Origin: Owenweeksia sp. | GTDB lineage: Bacteria; Bacteroidota; Bacteroidia; Flavobacteriales; Schleiferiaceae | Assembly (NCBI GenBank): GCA_002695025.1 | Contig: NZNV01000019.1 | Coordinates: 1 to 64,000, forward strand | DNA: 64,000 nt | Direction: 5' to 3' | Shown here: piece after piece, positions 1-7,306 of the stretch | Layout of the letters: the number at the start of each line of letters is the position of its first letter | How positions within the stretch are numbered: position 1 is the stretch's first letter | Position numbers and translations under genes: made by a program | The notes under the pieces: model-generated | Told to the model about the DNA's origin: nothing | The model's database searches: none | What the model saw: the letters and a program-made list of their open reading frames with translations, nothing else

Positions 1-380
1 ATTGGAGTGTATCGAAGGGCGGCAACTGTCATGCGGCAAAAGCTTAATGGTATAGAATAAATGCCCCCGCACAGTCTTCGATACGGGTGTTGCACACCCA
101 CTCAGACTGACCCATTTTTACGATAAGTTATATCCCGGAATCAACCATCTCCGGTTGTCCCCCTGAGTGCTCCGTCCCAATCCCGAGAACTCGGGACGGG
201 ATTGGAGTGTATCGAAGGGCGGCAACTGTCATGCGGCAAAAACTTAATGGTATAGAATAAACGCCCCCACACAGTCTTCGATACGGGTGTTTCACACCCA
301 CTCAGACTGACCCATTTTTTACGATAATTTAAATCCGGGGATCAACAATCTCCGGTTGTCATGCTGAGCGGAGTCGAAGC
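1..380. repeat. 200-bp tandem duplication of REP-like hairpin elements
   Basis: Positions 1-178 recur almost exactly at 201-379 with a 200-bp offset and only a handful of substitutions plus one inserted T. Each unit contains CTTCGATAC, then a small GC-rich hairpin, then CACTCAGACTGACC (76-112 and its copy). The junction at 152-230 carries the reverse-oriented form (CGGTTGTC, CCTGAG, a hairpin, TATCGAAGGGCGGCAAC). The second unit ends in a shorter variant with CTGAGCGGAGTCGAAG at 363-380. No ORF in the first 580 bases is convincing, so I regard this stretch as repeat-rich intergenic DNA. Confidence 0.85.
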
Positions 381-505
381 GCGGCAACCGGTATTACCCC
401 CTACCTCTTCTTCCTAAACTTCAACACCTTTATCCGTACCGGAGGGCACTTCTTAAAGCATTAACCGGCATAAAAATGAAAATTAGCCGTGGCCATTTTT
501 ATTTT

Positions 506-539
506 TTGCCGCGGCCAATTGAAAAATTGGCCATGGCAA
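506..539. repeat. Isolated 15-bp hairpin without U-tract
   Basis: An inverted repeat of two 15-base arms (506-520 and 525-539) around a GAAA loop, with two mismatched positions, built on the core GGCCAATT-gaaa-AATTGGCC. Neither strand shows a run of T after the stem in the right place, so an intrinsic terminator is not well supported. A partial third copy of the arm (GCCGTGGCC) lies at 485-493. Confidence 0.6.
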
Positions 540-616
540 AATGGATAACCCGTAGGCATCAATAGCTCATAACATAGTGAAAGGTGCCTCCATCCACCCC
601 TACTACCCTACCTGGA

Positions 617-949
617 CTAGCCTTCCGGGAGCAGGCAACATTGCAATTGCCGGTAGCAATCTTCCGCCAGGGGCAGCAAGGCCTCGCCCTGCGGGCTAAG
701 GGGATAATACTGCGCCCGTTCCAGAAAGTTGAAATATACCCCGGCCCAGCGGTTGTGGGCTTCGGGCGCTACTTCCATTATATTTTCTACTAGGTGGTGG
801 ATGTTGAGGTGCTGCAGGCCGTTATCGGTAAAGCCCAGGGCCTCCAGGCCGGCAATAAGTTGGTTGTGTTTGAGATCGGCCTGGATGAGGCGGACGGCCA
901 GTTTGCCTTTGGCTTCTTTAGGGCAAGAGCAGATTTTAGGAGCTTTCAC
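617..949 (-). CDS. Small conserved-looking protein of unknown function
   Basis: 110 residues if started at the GTG at 949, which is the first start giving a compact protein (MKAPKICSCPKEAKGK...). The longer reading to a TTG at 979 would overlap the likely -7 promoter box. The product is soluble, has a CSCP motif near the N-terminus and a mixed helical pattern, with no signal peptide or membrane segment. I do not recognise the family. It is divergent from the XRE regulator at 1099, with about 150 bases between them. The opposite-strand ORFs over this stretch have no codon or motif support. Coding status is inferred from residue composition and the promoter match upstream. Confidence 0.55.
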   Translation of the reverse strand: MKAPKICSCPKEAKGKLAVRLIQADLKHNQLIAGLEALGFTDNGLQHLNIHHLVENIMEVAPEAHNRWAGVYFNFLERAQYYPLSPQGEALLPLAEDCYRQLQCCLLPEG

Positions 950-976
950 AGGAAGGATTTGTATTAGAATGCAATA

Positions 977-1007
977 CAAATATATATTGAACTATGTTAT
1001 TTCACAA
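977..1007 (-). promoter_or_regulatory. Bacteroidota-type promoter for the 617-949 gene
   Basis: Read on the minus strand this shows TTG (1007-1005), 20 bases, then TATATTTG (984-977). It fits the Bacteroidota consensus TTG-N19-TAnnTTTG. Transcription would begin near 970, leaving about 20 bases before the GTG start at 949. This is a match by eye only. Confidence 0.5.
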
Positions 1008-1098
1008 CATATTTATGTATTATATCTTGATACACCTTAAGCAGACTATATTACAAAACAGTAATTGACTGTATTGAAATACCATAGCAAGACCCGCC

Positions 1099-1311
1099 AT
1101 GAGCAAAAAAGTGGAAATGAACCGCATTAAAGAAGTATTACAGCAACAAGGCCGGACGCAAACCTGGCTGGCGGAAAAGATTGACCGTAGCTATGTGGTG
1201 GTGACCAATTACTGCAACAATAATACACAGCCTACCATCCCGGTTTTACGCAATATTGCCAAAGTACTGGACGTGGATGTACGGGAACTGTTGATTTCTA
1301 CGAAGAAATAG
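1099..1311 (+). CDS. XRE-family helix-turn-helix regulator
   Basis: A 70-residue Cro/C1-type DNA-binding protein consisting of little more than the HTH domain (residues about 8-63). The pattern RIKEVLQQQGRTQTWLAEKI followed by VTNYCNNNTQPTIPVLRNIA is the usual five-helix XRE fold, ending in LDVDVRELL. Such short stand-alone XRE proteins in Bacteroidota often sit next to restriction-modification or other mobile genes. Here there is no methylase or nuclease beside it, only the divergent small gene at 617-949 and the cassette-like array starting near 1558. Its target is unknown; autoregulation of the divergent region is plausible. Confidence 0.85.
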   Translation: MSKKVEMNRIKEVLQQQGRTQTWLAEKIDRSYVVVTNYCNNNTQPTIPVLRNIAKVLDVDVRELLISTKK

Positions 1312-1579
1312 GCTCCCTACCCTCGAATACAACCTTATCTTATTTCCCTTCATACTACAACAGCGCTTTATCTACAAAAATTTGCCGTTTGAAAAGTATG
1401 GAAGCCGCTGCATTGGATTTTTTTTGAAATTATGCGGGAAATAAGCGTTTACCTTTCGTTTGTAAGTATTTAAAAACGGCTGCCACCCTTTAAAATACTG
1501 GTTATAAAAGTGTTAATCACTTTTAGCCTCCGGAACGGACAATGCACTATATATACAGTTGGCATCAATTAAAATAAAA

Positions 1580-2350
1580 ATGGACGAGTACGGCTTATCT
1601 GCAAAATCACTCTACACGATACTGAAAAATAAGGGAGTGGAATTTTTATATCATGCAAATACAGTCTCTACATCGATAACATTCATCGAAAATAATGCTC
1701 TGCTATCTCGTCATTTCGTGGAATCAAATAATCTCTTTCAATCAAATCAACCTTCAGATAAAGAGGACAAATTATTTGATGTTTGGGATCACGTATTCTT
1801 AGATGGCGAAGACTTACATAAGAGATACAGTAGAGCAAACAAGTATGGGCCAGTTCTATTCAGATTTAAATTGGAATTATTGACTTCTCCACAATTCCAA
1901 AATGTTTTTATCACTAAGACAAACCCTTAGTATTGGACTCAGAATACGTCAATGGACAATCGGTTTTACAAATCAATTGAGGAGGTTGATATTGACTACT
2001 TGACAGGAAAAAGACTCGACTCACGTATTATGTTTACTATTAGAAATCCCGAAAACAAAATTAAACTCAACAAGTACTTACACTCTATTGGTATGGACAA
2101 ACCAAAATTGTTAGTAAACCTAAAAAGTGGAAATCAAATGTCGGTTGGTGATTACGCCTATAACGCTATCAAAGAATGTCTAGAGGCGAATCGACTTAAA
2201 CATATTCCGCTGCTAATAAGACATAAAGGACAACTTTCTATTTGTCAGTGTCATGCCAACTATAACTATTTACACACATTTGATAAAAATGAGTTTAAGA
2301 AAAGATTCGCGAAAAAAAAATTAATAAAAACTGATGCCAACAAAACCTAA
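1580..2350 (+). pseudogene. Cassette gene interrupted by an in-frame TAG codon
   Basis: Two open segments (1580-1930 and 1952-2350) are in the same frame, separated only by TAG at 1928-1930 and seven sense codons before the next ATG. Read through, they give one protein of about 256 residues in which ...FITKTNP-stop-YWTQNTSMDNRFYKS... joins smoothly. The second half has a dense, conserved-looking pattern (RIMFTIRNPENKIKLNKYLH; PLLIRHKGQLSICQCH). I infer a single ancestral gene broken by a nonsense mutation; suppression is possible but unsupported. The start is set at ATG 1580, because the TTG at 1559 lies inside the cassette boundary heptamer. The C-terminus (DANKT) runs into the palindromic site at 2335. 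No family recognised; the YHANTV...LLSRHFVE segment is faintly like ADP-ribosyltransferase folds such as DarT, without clear catalytic residues. Confidence 0.6.
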
Positions 2351-2465
2351 GAAAACATGGGGAGAAACGTACTGAAAGCAAGCATTGAACTTCGTAGTTT
2401 AGCTCGTCACGGGTGGACAGAAAAGTACTTCGAAGTCCCCACGTTTCTTAGCTAAACCGTTGGGC
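2335..2465. repeat. attC-like imperfect palindrome 1 (131 bp)
   Basis: Bounded by TGCCAAC (2335-2341, near RYYYAAC) and GTTGGGC (2459-2465, an exact GTTRRRY). The arms pair imperfectly: the left arm has CTAAGAAAACATGGGGA then GTACT, and the reverse complement of the right arm has CTAAGAAACGTGGGGA then GTACT. This is the layout of an integron attC recombination site. The preceding ORF reads into the left edge and the next ORF starts 13 bases beyond the right heptamer. Confidence 0.6.
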
Positions 2466-2477
2466 AACATTTGAAAG

Positions 2478-3230
2478 ATGACACGATTCATATTCATATT
2501 AACGATTTTAATTCTGACAATTAGTTGTACAGAAAATATGAAATCAAAGGCGACTCAAAGAGAAACGACTTCCAAAATTGATTCAGCCGCAGACCGACCA
2601 AAGACTTTATTAGAAGAAACTGAAGAGGACACGATTCTAGAAAGAAATGACCCAAACTCACTTGACCTTTCTAAACACCAAATTTTCATTGACACGACAA
2701 GGAATTCAACATTCTATGAAAGTGTAAAACAATGGGGCGAATCAAAATGGGACAAACAATCTATCAAATCTTCATTGAACGCCATTAACAAAGACTTTAA
2801 ACCAAAACAGATAGACTTGAAGAACTTTCCGAGCCATTTCATAACGCTTAGAAAGTTCAATGACCAGTTTGTACTTTATGACAGATGTGATGGCATTGAC
2901 CCAAGATTTGAAATACGAGATACAGCCTTCATATTTTATGGACCATTAGAATCAGACGCTGAATCAATTTCTAACATAATTTCATTAACAAACAACTCGA
3001 TAGAACTCGAACTAAGAACTTTTCAAGCAAAGTCAAATGACCAAAAATCTAGACTCAAAATTGAAAAGATTGACGATTTCATTTATAAAATGACTTACAA
3101 GAATCAAACATTTGACAGAGTTGAATACTTGACAACGGTTGACGGAATCGAGAAATTTGATTTAGTAGTAAACAACTGTCCGACAATGAAAATGATGGAA
3201 TTTGACGGCTTTGATGAAGAAGGAAAATAA
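2478..3230 (+). CDS. Cassette-borne lipoprotein of unknown function
   Basis: 250 residues with an N-terminal lipoprotein signal: hydrophobic stretch at residues 4-16 and a lipobox ending at Cys17 (LTISC). It is predicted to be exported and lipid-anchored. The mature part is hydrophilic and Asp/Lys/Asn-rich, with no recognised domain. Two cysteines lie in LYDRCDGIDP and VVNNCPTMK. The gene fills one unit of the AT-rich cassette-like array, between the palindromes at 2335-2465 and 3240-3370. It starts at ATG only 13 bases after the GTTGGGC heptamer, as cassette genes typically do. Codon use is far more AT-biased than in the flanking housekeeping genes. Confidence 0.75.
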   Translation: MTRFIFILTILILTISCTENMKSKATQRETTSKIDSAADRPKTLLEETEEDTILERNDPNSLDLSKHQIFIDTTRNSTFYESVKQWGESKWDKQSIKSSLNAINKDFKPKQIDLKNFPSHFITLRKFNDQFVLYDRCDGIDPRFEIRDTAFIFYGPLESDAESISNIISLTNNSIELELRTFQAKSNDQKSRLKIEKIDDFIYKMTYKNQTFDRVEYLTTVDGIEKFDLVVNNCPTMKMMEFDGFDEEGK

Positions 3231-3239
3231 AAAAACGTT

Positions 3240-3370
3240 GCCCAACATCGGCTATAGCAAATGCGAGCTGACTACTTAAAAATGAAGATATTACAACTAA
3301 ATAAATTTACGGTAGGTGGACAAGAAAGCGGTTTCGAAATTCCGCACTTGCCATATGCAAACCGTTGATC
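3240..3370. repeat. attC-like imperfect palindrome 2 (131 bp)
   Basis: Bounded by GCCCAAC (3240-3246, exact RYYYAAC) and GTTGATC (3364-3370, one mismatch to GTTRRRY). It is exactly the same length as the site at 2335-2465. The outer arms pair imperfectly: GGCTATAGCAAATGCG on the left against GCATATGGCAAGTGCG from the complemented right arm. The centre is an AT-rich spacer with no ORF. Confidence 0.6.
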
Positions 3371-3380
3371 TCAATTTAAA

Positions 3381-4076
3381 ATGTATCTGATTCTAAGTAA
3401 AATAGGGAAAGCAAACCACATCGATGACATGTACGAAAACGAGTACCTGTTTTTCAGCAACATAAAGAATTTCAGAAGTTCAAAACCTGACAAGGCCGGT
3501 AGGCTTGACCCAAAGGAATTAAACGTCAACAACCAACAAATAAACCGCCTGACCTTAAAAACTGAAGAACAAGAAATCCATTTCCACCAAGTGTTTAGAG
3601 ACTTTAAAGCGCAATTTCATGAACACCTAGTAGACCCAAGAACTCATTGCTGCTCCCTACATTGGTTAGAATTAGAACTTGATAAAGATTTATCTAGCTA
3701 TGACGATAGGTTATTAGAACTAGGAGAAAAAACCCTTCTTATTTTAGACTGGAAACGATTTTTTGAAATACTTGACAAAGCTGTATCGGACAAAGACTTA
3801 GGAGTTAAAAGAAAGAAGGTAACCTATTATGATCCTAAAGAACTTGACGGTGAGATCTCCCTTTTTCACAAACAGGATAGTTTTCAATATCAGAACGAGT
3901 ACAGAATCTTGGTTTATCACCTAGCTACTCCATCATCAAAATTAAAACTATCAGGACTAAAGGAAATTAGCGCTGTGATAGAAACTAAACATTTAAAGAC
4001 CCTCAGAATAAAAAAAGAAAAAACTGAACCAAACAACACCTATACGCAATGCCCTGCGGGACGCTACTACTCATAG
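3381..4076 (+). CDS. Cassette-borne protein of unknown function
   Basis: 231 residues, soluble, no signal peptide. The N-terminal MYLILSKIGKANHIDDMYEN followed by EYLFFSNIKNFR, and the C-terminal FHKQDSFQYQNEYRILVY, resemble a widespread uncharacterised family of cassette and defence-island proteins in which a K-D-x-F-x-YQNEYR motif is conserved; I make this link from memory of the pattern. The last 14 residues (NNTYTQCPAGRYYS) are encoded by the following palindromic site, a common result of an ORF reading into attC. So the functional protein probably ends shortly before that tail. ATG lies 11 bases after the GTTGATC heptamer. Confidence 0.7.
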   Translation: MYLILSKIGKANHIDDMYENEYLFFSNIKNFRSSKPDKAGRLDPKELNVNNQQINRLTLKTEEQEIHFHQVFRDFKAQFHEHLVDPRTHCCSLHWLELELDKDLSSYDDRLLELGEKTLLILDWKRFFEILDKAVSDKDLGVKRKKVTYYDPKELDGEISLFHKQDSFQYQNEYRILVYHLATPSSKLKLSGLKEISAVIETKHLKTLRIKKEKTEPNNTYTQCPAGRYYS

Positions 4077-4090
4077 CCAGAACGTTGTGC
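4033..4090. repeat. attC-like short site 3
   Basis: Runs from ACAAC (4033-4037) to GTTGTGC (4084-4090) and overlaps the end of the preceding ORF. Outer ACAAC/GTTGT pair exactly, and the internal CTATACGCAAT...TACTACTCATAG blocks pair imperfectly. At 58 bp it is shorter than the two 131-bp sites upstream. It separates the third and fourth cassette genes. Confidence 0.5.
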
Positions 4091-4100
4091 CTAATTTAAA

Positions 4101-4505
4101 ATGAAACAGAATCTACTTATAATAATTTGGACATTTTTACCACTGCTCACAGTAGGTCAGAAAATAGAATTGACAGGAACGGTTGTAGACTCGACCGACC
4201 AGTTAGGATTTCCGATGGCGAAAATTGAGTTGATTAAAAATGACTCAACCTTGTTGACAACAAAAACAGACTTCGAAGGACATTTCAAAATTGATAACCT
4301 TAAAGGAGGATTTTATCGACTTAACATCAGAGCAATAGGTTATCCTGAAATTGAGGTAACTAAGTTGAATTTAACAGATGAGTCGAATGACATTAAAATT
4401 GAACTGACCAACCCAATTGAACTTGAACCTGTTGACATTGAATGGAAATACTTTACCATAATTGACAGTACAGGAACCATAAGGTGTGTCAAGAAAACAG
4501 AATGA
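4101..4505 (+). CDS. Secreted carboxypeptidase-regulatory-like (CarboxypepD_reg) protein
   Basis: 134 residues: a signal peptide (residues 1-19, ending VGQ) and one small beta-sandwich of the carboxypeptidase regulatory-like type. That domain is seen in LTGTVVDST...GFPMAKIELI, TKTDFEGHFKIDNLKGGFYRL and IRAIGYPEIEV. The domain usually appears as an N-terminal extension of TonB receptors or as repeats in surface proteins; here it stands alone and is exported. It begins ten bases after the GTTGTGC heptamer and forms the last unit of the cassette-like array. No attC-like site is evident after it, only a short hairpin at 4535-4558. Confidence 0.8.
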   Translation: MKQNLLIIIWTFLPLLTVGQKIELTGTVVDSTDQLGFPMAKIELIKNDSTLLTTKTDFEGHFKIDNLKGGFYRLNIRAIGYPEIEVTKLNLTDESNDIKIELTNPIELEPVDIEWKYFTIIDSTGTIRCVKKTE

Positions 4506-4534
4506 AAAAAGAAAAAAACTAGGCCCCCTCGGCT

Positions 4535-4558
4535 GGTGCGAACATCTTTGTTCGTGCC
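4535..4558. repeat. Short hairpin at the end of the cassette-like array
   Basis: GGTGCGAAC at 4535-4543 can pair with GTTCGTGCC at 4550-4558 around a six-base loop, using two G-T type pairs. It follows the last AT-rich gene and precedes the return to ordinary base composition. It could be a weak terminator or the array edge. Confidence 0.35.
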
Positions 4559-4591
4559 TTCAATATAAATTAACAATTTAAACCAAACCTC

Positions 4592-4795
4592 ATGCAAAAA
4601 CAAACCCACGGTGTACCGGCCCTTATCTCCTTCTTTATTCCCGGCCTGGGCCAGCTCATTAAAGGCCACATCTTAAAAGGAATAGCTATATGGATCATAG
4701 GCGGAGTGGTAGCCTTCTTCCTGTGGTGGACCATCATAGCCCCTTTTGCGGTATGGGCCTGGAATGTATATGATGCTTATACCTCTAACTCCTAA
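4592..4795 (+). CDS. Small TM2-like membrane protein
   Basis: 67 residues with two closely spaced hydrophobic segments (about residues 8-22 and 28-55). The N-terminal pattern PALISFFIPGLGQLIKGHI is typical of TM2-like proteins, which have a loop with a GLGQ turn and a positively charged linker. It contains no catalytic motif, and the role of this family is unknown. The start codon is ATG, and base composition returns here to that of the rest of the chromosome, so I place it outside the cassette array. A Cys-rich mini-gene follows about 30 bases downstream. Confidence 0.75.
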   Translation: MQKQTHGVPALISFFIPGLGQLIKGHILKGIAIWIIGGVVAFFLWWTIIAPFAVWAWNVYDAYTSNS

Positions 4796-4825
4796 AACAA
4801 CGGCCTTTACCAAACCCTAAAAAAA

Positions 4826-4990
4826 ATGCCGGATGAAAAAGGAAAATGTTCCCAATGCGGAAGAAGATGGTACGTATGCAGCAATTGCCGGGCTGCCGGC
4901 TGTGGTAATGAAAGCTGCCGCCATTACCAGTGGAAAAACGCCTTTTCCATGCTGGACTCCTTGAAATGCCGGACCTGCGGAAAAAGATAA
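4826..4990 (+). CDS. Cys-rich mini-protein, probable zinc ribbon
   Basis: 54 residues from ATG 4826 to TAA 4988-4990. It contains four CxxC or CxxxxC groupings: KCSQCGRR, VCSNCRAAGC, ESCRH and KCRTCGKR. Spaced cysteine pairs of this kind point to one or two zinc ribbons, with a basic and aromatic surface (RRWYVC). No signal peptide is present. It lies downstream of the TM2-like gene in the same direction and could be co-transcribed with it. I do not recognise a specific family; the coding call rests on the regular Cys spacing and intact frame. Confidence 0.6.
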   Translation: MPDEKGKCSQCGRRWYVCSNCRAAGCGNESCRHYQWKNAFSMLDSLKCRTCGKR

Positions 4991-5083
4991 CCTAAACTTC
5001 GCTAAGATCTATCCCTATATCACCGGGCCAGCAATATTACCTTTGGTACCATTTCCAGAAGTACTTTCTAAAACCGTATAACT

Positions 5084-5770
5084 ATGAAAATAAAAATTAC
5101 CGGTTCAATCCTGTCCGTACTTATTTCATTATTCGCCATCGCGCAAAACCAGCCATGTCCGCAGAAAAACCAAAAAGGATACGCATGTGGTCAGGTTGAG
5201 GAGCAGATCCTTTCACAGTTGCAGGATACAGACTATGAAATGCCCACTACGTTTAAAGTAATGGTAGCCGCTGACTTTAAAAAAGAAACAGATACCGAGA
5301 GAGCAAATCAAGTAGCTGCACTTTGTACTAAAGTGCTTAATGATCCGGATTTTTGGAATGCCCTGGAAAACTATGGGCACTACAGGTATACCTTATGGAA
5401 AGGAAAAGAAGGAAAAGAACGGGTGATTGAGGGATCGCAAATTGTTAATAGCCTTATAAACGGGCATCCCAATGACTCCTCCAGACCTTTGGAATTGGTC
5501 ATTAATTTAAACATAGAGCTCTATGGTATGGGGTTCCGGTTTCCCTTCTTTGAAAAGGCTTTAGCTAAGGAAATTGGAGACGGTAAGATCTATAACAAGA
5601 AATGGTTTTTCCGAAAGTTCTCTATAGAAGCCATTGGATCAAACTGGATCCATGAATTTTCACATAGCCAGGGATTATCGCATTGTTATTACTGTGACGA
5701 AAACCGGGATTATTCTATCCCTTACGTGATAAACCGGATATTTATGGAGGTATCCAGTAAATACCAATGA
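5084..5770 (+). CDS. Secreted metzincin-like zinc metalloprotease
   Basis: 228 residues with a signal peptide ending near residue 20 (LFAIAQ). The C-terminal third contains HEFSHSQGLSHC (residues 190-201), matching the metzincin zinc motif HExxHxxGxxH with His190, Glu191, His194 and His200. A Met turn may be supplied by RIFMEV about 22 residues later. The rest of the chain has no domain I can name. A cluster of cysteines (C25, C35, then CYYCD after the zinc motif) suggests disulfides in an exported protein. It is a single gene with its own ATG, followed by REP-like repeats. Confidence 0.7.
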   Translation: MKIKITGSILSVLISLFAIAQNQPCPQKNQKGYACGQVEEQILSQLQDTDYEMPTTFKVMVAADFKKETDTERANQVAALCTKVLNDPDFWNALENYGHYRYTLWKGKEGKERVIEGSQIVNSLINGHPNDSSRPLELVINLNIELYGMGFRFPFFEKALAKEIGDGKIYNKKWFFRKFSIEAIGSNWIHEFSHSQGLSHCYYCDENRDYSIPYVINRIFMEVSSKYQ

Positions 5771-5796
5771 ATACACCACTCTTTGATACTCCTGCT

Positions 5797-6085
5797 CCCG
5801 ATCCCGAGCACTCGGGACGGGATCGGGATGGAAACCCAGCATGACCCACCAAAGTCTACGGTTGTCTCCCTGAGTTTTCACGCAGGCCAACGGCCTGGGG
5901 GAAAGTACCTGCCTCTCGGCAGACAAGTCGAAGGGCGATAACCGCAATACCTAAAACATTTTACAGCATTGGATCAATGCCTGCGCACAGTCTTCGATAC
6001 GCTCCGAAGCTAGTTCGGAGCACTCAGACTGACCGCTTCTTCCTTATTTTCAGAAATGCCTTCGGCTGTCAACCTGAGTCTTTGC
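5797..6085. repeat. Cluster of REP-like hairpin elements
   Basis: The 409 bases between the metalloprotease and the next gene hold several members of the same repeat family as 1-380. There is a GC hairpin CCCGAGCACTCGGG within 5797-5840; a reverse-oriented unit at about 5862-5944 (CGGTTGTC, CCTGAG, variable hairpins, GTCGAAGGGCGATAACCG); a forward unit at 5987-6035 (CTTCGATAC, hairpin GCTCCGAAG/GTTCGGAGC, CACTCAGACTGACC); and a fragment CGGCTGTCAACCTGAG at 6064-6079. No coding sequence is supported in this stretch. Confidence 0.75.
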
Positions 6086-6179
6086 ACAAATGAAAGTTTG
6101 CAACATCCGTCCGGGAAAAATCCTGCGCTGGGTTTGATACAAAAAGTTCTACATTGCACTAGCACCCGTTGCAGCCAAG

Positions 6180-7166
6180 ATGAACATCATTACTAAAATA
6201 TTACCGACCAGCCCACGGAAGAGAAAATGGGCCTCTATAATCCTCACTATTCTCCTTGCCGCACCCTTAACACTTTGGGGCATTTATAAGATTGGAGAAT
6301 ATGGTATAGCTCTTTTTATTCTTACACCCTTGTTCATTGGCCTGGCTTCTACAGTTCTCTATGGTTATGAGCGGGAAATAACCCTGCAGCAAGCTACTCG
6401 AATTGGCTTTGAGACTCTTGGAATTTTCACCCTGGGCTTGATCGCTTTTGCCGTAGAAGGACTAATTTGTATTGCCATGGCTGCTCCAATTGGAGTACTC
6501 TTTACCTGGATGGGCGCACTCCTTGGGTTTTCAATTATTAAAAAAAGACCTGATCGCTCTCTTACCTCCCTTGTAGTTCTGCTAATTTTTATTCCGGTAA
6601 CCGCATTTGTTGAAAGCAAGTCTGAACCCAACGTAAAGCCCGTTACCACCAAAGTGATCATTAACGCCAGTGTAGAAACGGTTTGGAAAAATGTTATTGA
6701 GTTTCCACCGCTTGATGCACCTACAGAGTTTATATTTAATGCTGGTATTGCCTACCCTGTAAAAGCCACTATAGAGGGCGAAGGTGTTGGAGCCATACGC
6801 CATTGCAACTTCAATACCGGCAGTTTTGTTGAACCTATTACCACCTGGGATAAACCCAACCTTTTACAGTTTGACGTTCTTCAGCAACCACAACCATTAA
6901 AAGAGCTCAGTTTCTGGACCATAGACGCTCCCCACCTGCACGACTACTTTGTTTCTGAAAAAGGGCAATTTAAACTGACTGAACTCCCCAATGGTCAAAC
7001 GGAATTGGAAGGTACAACCTGGTATCACCATAACATCAAACCAGATCTTTATTGGAGAATTTGGTCGGACTGGATAATTCATAGTATCCATAAAAGAGTA
7101 TTGAACCATATAAAAACCCAGGCAGAACAAGAAAAGGCATCAGTCAAGATCCTTAATTTTAACTGA
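6180..7166 (+). CDS. Membrane protein with C-terminal SRPBCC domain
   Basis: 328 residues. The first 145 hold about five hydrophobic segments (starting at residues 17, 44, 78, 100 and 128), so this half is in the inner membrane. From about residue 155 the sequence becomes a START/SRPBCC-like domain (VIINASVETVWKNVIEFPPL, later PNGQTELEGTTWYHH and a C-terminal amphipathic helix). SRPBCC domains bind hydrophobic ligands, but no specific ligand can be inferred. This TM-plus-SRPBCC architecture occurs as uncharacterised proteins in Bacteroidota. It stands alone between two intergenic gaps. Confidence 0.7.
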   Translation: MNIITKILPTSPRKRKWASIILTILLAAPLTLWGIYKIGEYGIALFILTPLFIGLASTVLYGYEREITLQQATRIGFETLGIFTLGLIAFAVEGLICIAMAAPIGVLFTWMGALLGFSIIKKRPDRSLTSLVVLLIFIPVTAFVESKSEPNVKPVTTKVIINASVETVWKNVIEFPPLDAPTEFIFNAGIAYPVKATIEGEGVGAIRHCNFNTGSFVEPITTWDKPNLLQFDVLQQPQPLKELSFWTIDAPHLHDYFVSEKGQFKLTELPNGQTELEGTTWYHHNIKPDLYWRIWSDWIIHSIHKRVLNHIKTQAEQEKASVKILNFN

Positions 7167-7306
7167 TACGGGTTTACAACTCCTTCTTAATGGTAGCCTG
7201 CTATGATTTGCTATCTTAACACCATTATGAAAGCCTTTGGAACGCAGCGTCTGCTGCGCGCTCCGTTGGGAAATAATCTCCAAGTGGTTTACTAACATAA
7301 GGATGC

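Noticed and set aside
1-380. Possible CRISPR array because of the repeated hairpins
   Set aside because: There are only two long units at 200-base period with no unique 30-base spacers, and no cas genes are near.
506-539. Intrinsic terminator for the 617-949 gene
   Set aside because: On the minus strand the stem is followed by A-rich rather than T-rich sequence.
584-1040. Two plus-strand ORFs opposite the 617-949 gene
   Set aside because: Low-complexity, Arg/Ser-biased products with no motif; the minus-strand frame has the better residue pattern and a promoter.
1559-1579. TTG 1559 as start of the first cassette gene
   Set aside because: It falls within the GTTGGCA boundary heptamer; ATG 1580 fits the short leader seen in the other cassettes.
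4340-4669. A 109-residue minus-strand ORF across the array end
   Set aside because: It crosses two plus-strand genes and the hairpin, and has no recognisable pattern.
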